Origin: Chryseobacterium sp. 3008163
GTDB taxonomy: Bacteria; Bacteroidota; Bacteroidia; Flavobacteriales; Weeksellaceae
Length of the DNA: 64,000 nt
Assembly: GCF_003669035.1 (NCBI RefSeq)
Contig: NZ_CP033070.1
Coordinates: 2,046,001 to 2,110,000 of the forward strand
Direction: 5' to 3'
The translations under genes were made by a program, and so were the position numbers. Within the stretch, counting starts at the first letter, position 1. Every line of letters begins with the position of its first letter. Below, piece by piece: positions 63,185 to 64,000 of this stretch. The notes beneath the pieces were generated by a model. It saw only the letters and a list, made by a program, of their open reading frames with translations, searched no databases and was not told the origin of the DNA.

Positions 63185-64000
63185 ATGAAGAAAACACTAC
63201 TATTTTATCTTTCAATAATTCTTTTATTTTTCTTTCAAAACACATCTGCCCAAACATATCAGCTCACAGGAAACCCCGTCGTTACAACAGGATGGGATAT
63301 TGTTCCTTCAGCAACTGCTCCCAATGATTTTGTACAGCTTACCGCAGATCAAACGGGTCAGTTTGGAGCCATAAAACTTTCAAACGCAATCAACTTAAAG
63401 TATTGTGATAAATGGAAAGTTGAATTCGACTTCAGAATCGACGGAAACGGAACTACAGCTTATGGAAGAGGTGATGGTTTGACATTTTGGTATCTTTCTA
63501 ACCCACCAACAGCATTTACAACCGGTGGGGGATTAGGAATCCCAGCAAACGCAAACGGATTAATGGTTGCTTTTGATATCTTCAACAATTCTACAGAAGG
63601 ACAAATGAGCAAAGTGCATCTTCTATATGGAACCAACAATACTCCAGCAGGAAATCCAAATATTGAATACAATGTGGCCGCAGGAAGTACATTTCACTCT
63701 CCGGATTTGCAGGCCACACAGCCTTTTGTAGGAGCAAACTACAAACACGTTGAAGTAAACGGTCAGGTTGATCCGGCCAATATCAACAATTGGATTATTC
63801 AAATCAGAATAGATGGCATTGTAATTACAAACCAATCTTTTGCTCCATCAGGAGGAGCCATCGGTATGACAACCGGGTACTTCGGATTTTCAGCAGGAAC
63901 GGGAGCGGCGAGCGCAAGACATTCTATTAAAAATGCCAAAATTTTCATTGACAAAGTTCCTATTTTACAAAGTACAGTTACACCTTTTGTTTGTACCAAT
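63185..64000 (+). CDS. L-type lectin-domain secreted protein (3' truncated by window edge)
   Basis: An open frame from ATG 63185 to the end of the window, 272 residues visible. The first 24 or so (MKKTLLFYLSIILLFFFQNT) form a signal peptide. The rest is an L-type lectin domain very similar to that of the gene at 60694: WKVEFDFRIDGNGTTAYGRG, GDGLTFWYLSNPP, GLMVAFDIFNNSTEGQMSKV and TFHSPDLQATQPF. The lectin domain is complete; the C-terminal modules and, by analogy, a type B sorting domain lie beyond the window. Confidence 0.9.
   Translation, partial: MKKTLLFYLSIILLFFFQNTSAQTYQLTGNPVVTTGWDIVPSATAPNDFVQLTADQTGQFGAIKLSNAINLKYCDKWKVEFDFRIDGNGTTAYGRGDGLTFWYLSNPPTAFTTGGGLGIPANANGLMVAFDIFNNSTEGQMSKVHLLYGTNNTPAGNPNIEYNVAAGSTFHSPDLQATQPFVGANYKHVEVNGQVDPANINNWIIQIRIDGIVITNQSFAPSGGAIGMTTGYFGFSAGTGAASARHSIKNAKIFIDKVPILQSTVTPFVCTN

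Overview
The window is AT-rich chromosomal DNA from a member of the Bacteroidota, most likely a Chryseobacterium-like flavobacterium (Weeksellaceae). The evidence is: promoter boxes of the TAnnTTTG type instead of the E. coli -10, almost no Shine-Dalgarno sequences, several proteins ending in a type B (CHU_C-type) type IX secretion sorting domain, SprB-like repeats, and many short Cys-acylated lipoproteins. Genus is an inference from protein style; no 16S or other marker gene is present. I saw no tRNA, rRNA, CRISPR array, insertion sequence, integrase or replication origin. No stretch longer than about 260 bases lacks a gene.

Region 1 (1-38577) is a large surface-polysaccharide locus. It opens with dTDP-sugar synthesis (rfbB, truncated by the window edge, then rfbA). 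An FdtA/FdtC/FdtB-type set follows, which should make a dTDP-3-acetamido-3,6-dideoxyhexose. Next come glycosyltransferases, a Wzm/Wzt-type ABC exporter, an FkbM methyltransferase, a second aminotransferase branch (VioA/WecE-like) with a WbqC-like protein, and a GNAT-glycosyltransferase fusion. A long run of family 2 glycosyltransferases follows, with integral-membrane acyltransferases, an asparagine-synthase-like amidotransferase and a polytopic membrane protein. Between 28578 and 34015 the strand flips to a compact minus-strand group: GNAT, FemAB-like protein, YdjC deacetylase, DUF6056-like membrane protein, GtrB-like glycosyltransferase and a separate methyltransferase. The plus strand resumes with a family 2 glycosyltransferase, two family 4 glycosyltransferases and two hexapeptide acyltransferases.

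Region 2 (38624-42174) is an inorganic-carbon cluster: beta-carbonic anhydrase, small exported protein, SulP permease, second beta-carbonic anhydrase, and a strong intrinsic terminator. Region 3 (42211-49496, minus strand) holds pth, three lipoproteins and mfd. Region 4 (49671-64000, plus strand) holds two small exported proteins, a GH3-family enzyme, a lipoprotein, an MFS exporter, a family of large type IX secreted proteins with interchangeable N-terminal domains, and dnaB and rnhA inserted among them. The last gene runs off the window.

The most striking feature is that 12 genes are broken by 15 single-base frameshifts. All lie in A or T homopolymers and all are one base too short. Every broken gene reads through as a normal family member if one base is restored. 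The uniform direction points to homopolymer undercalling in the assembly more than to gene decay, although slippage-based control cannot be excluded from sequence alone. A second pattern is that four genes have the -7 promoter box exactly four bases before the ATG, which suggests leaderless mRNAs.
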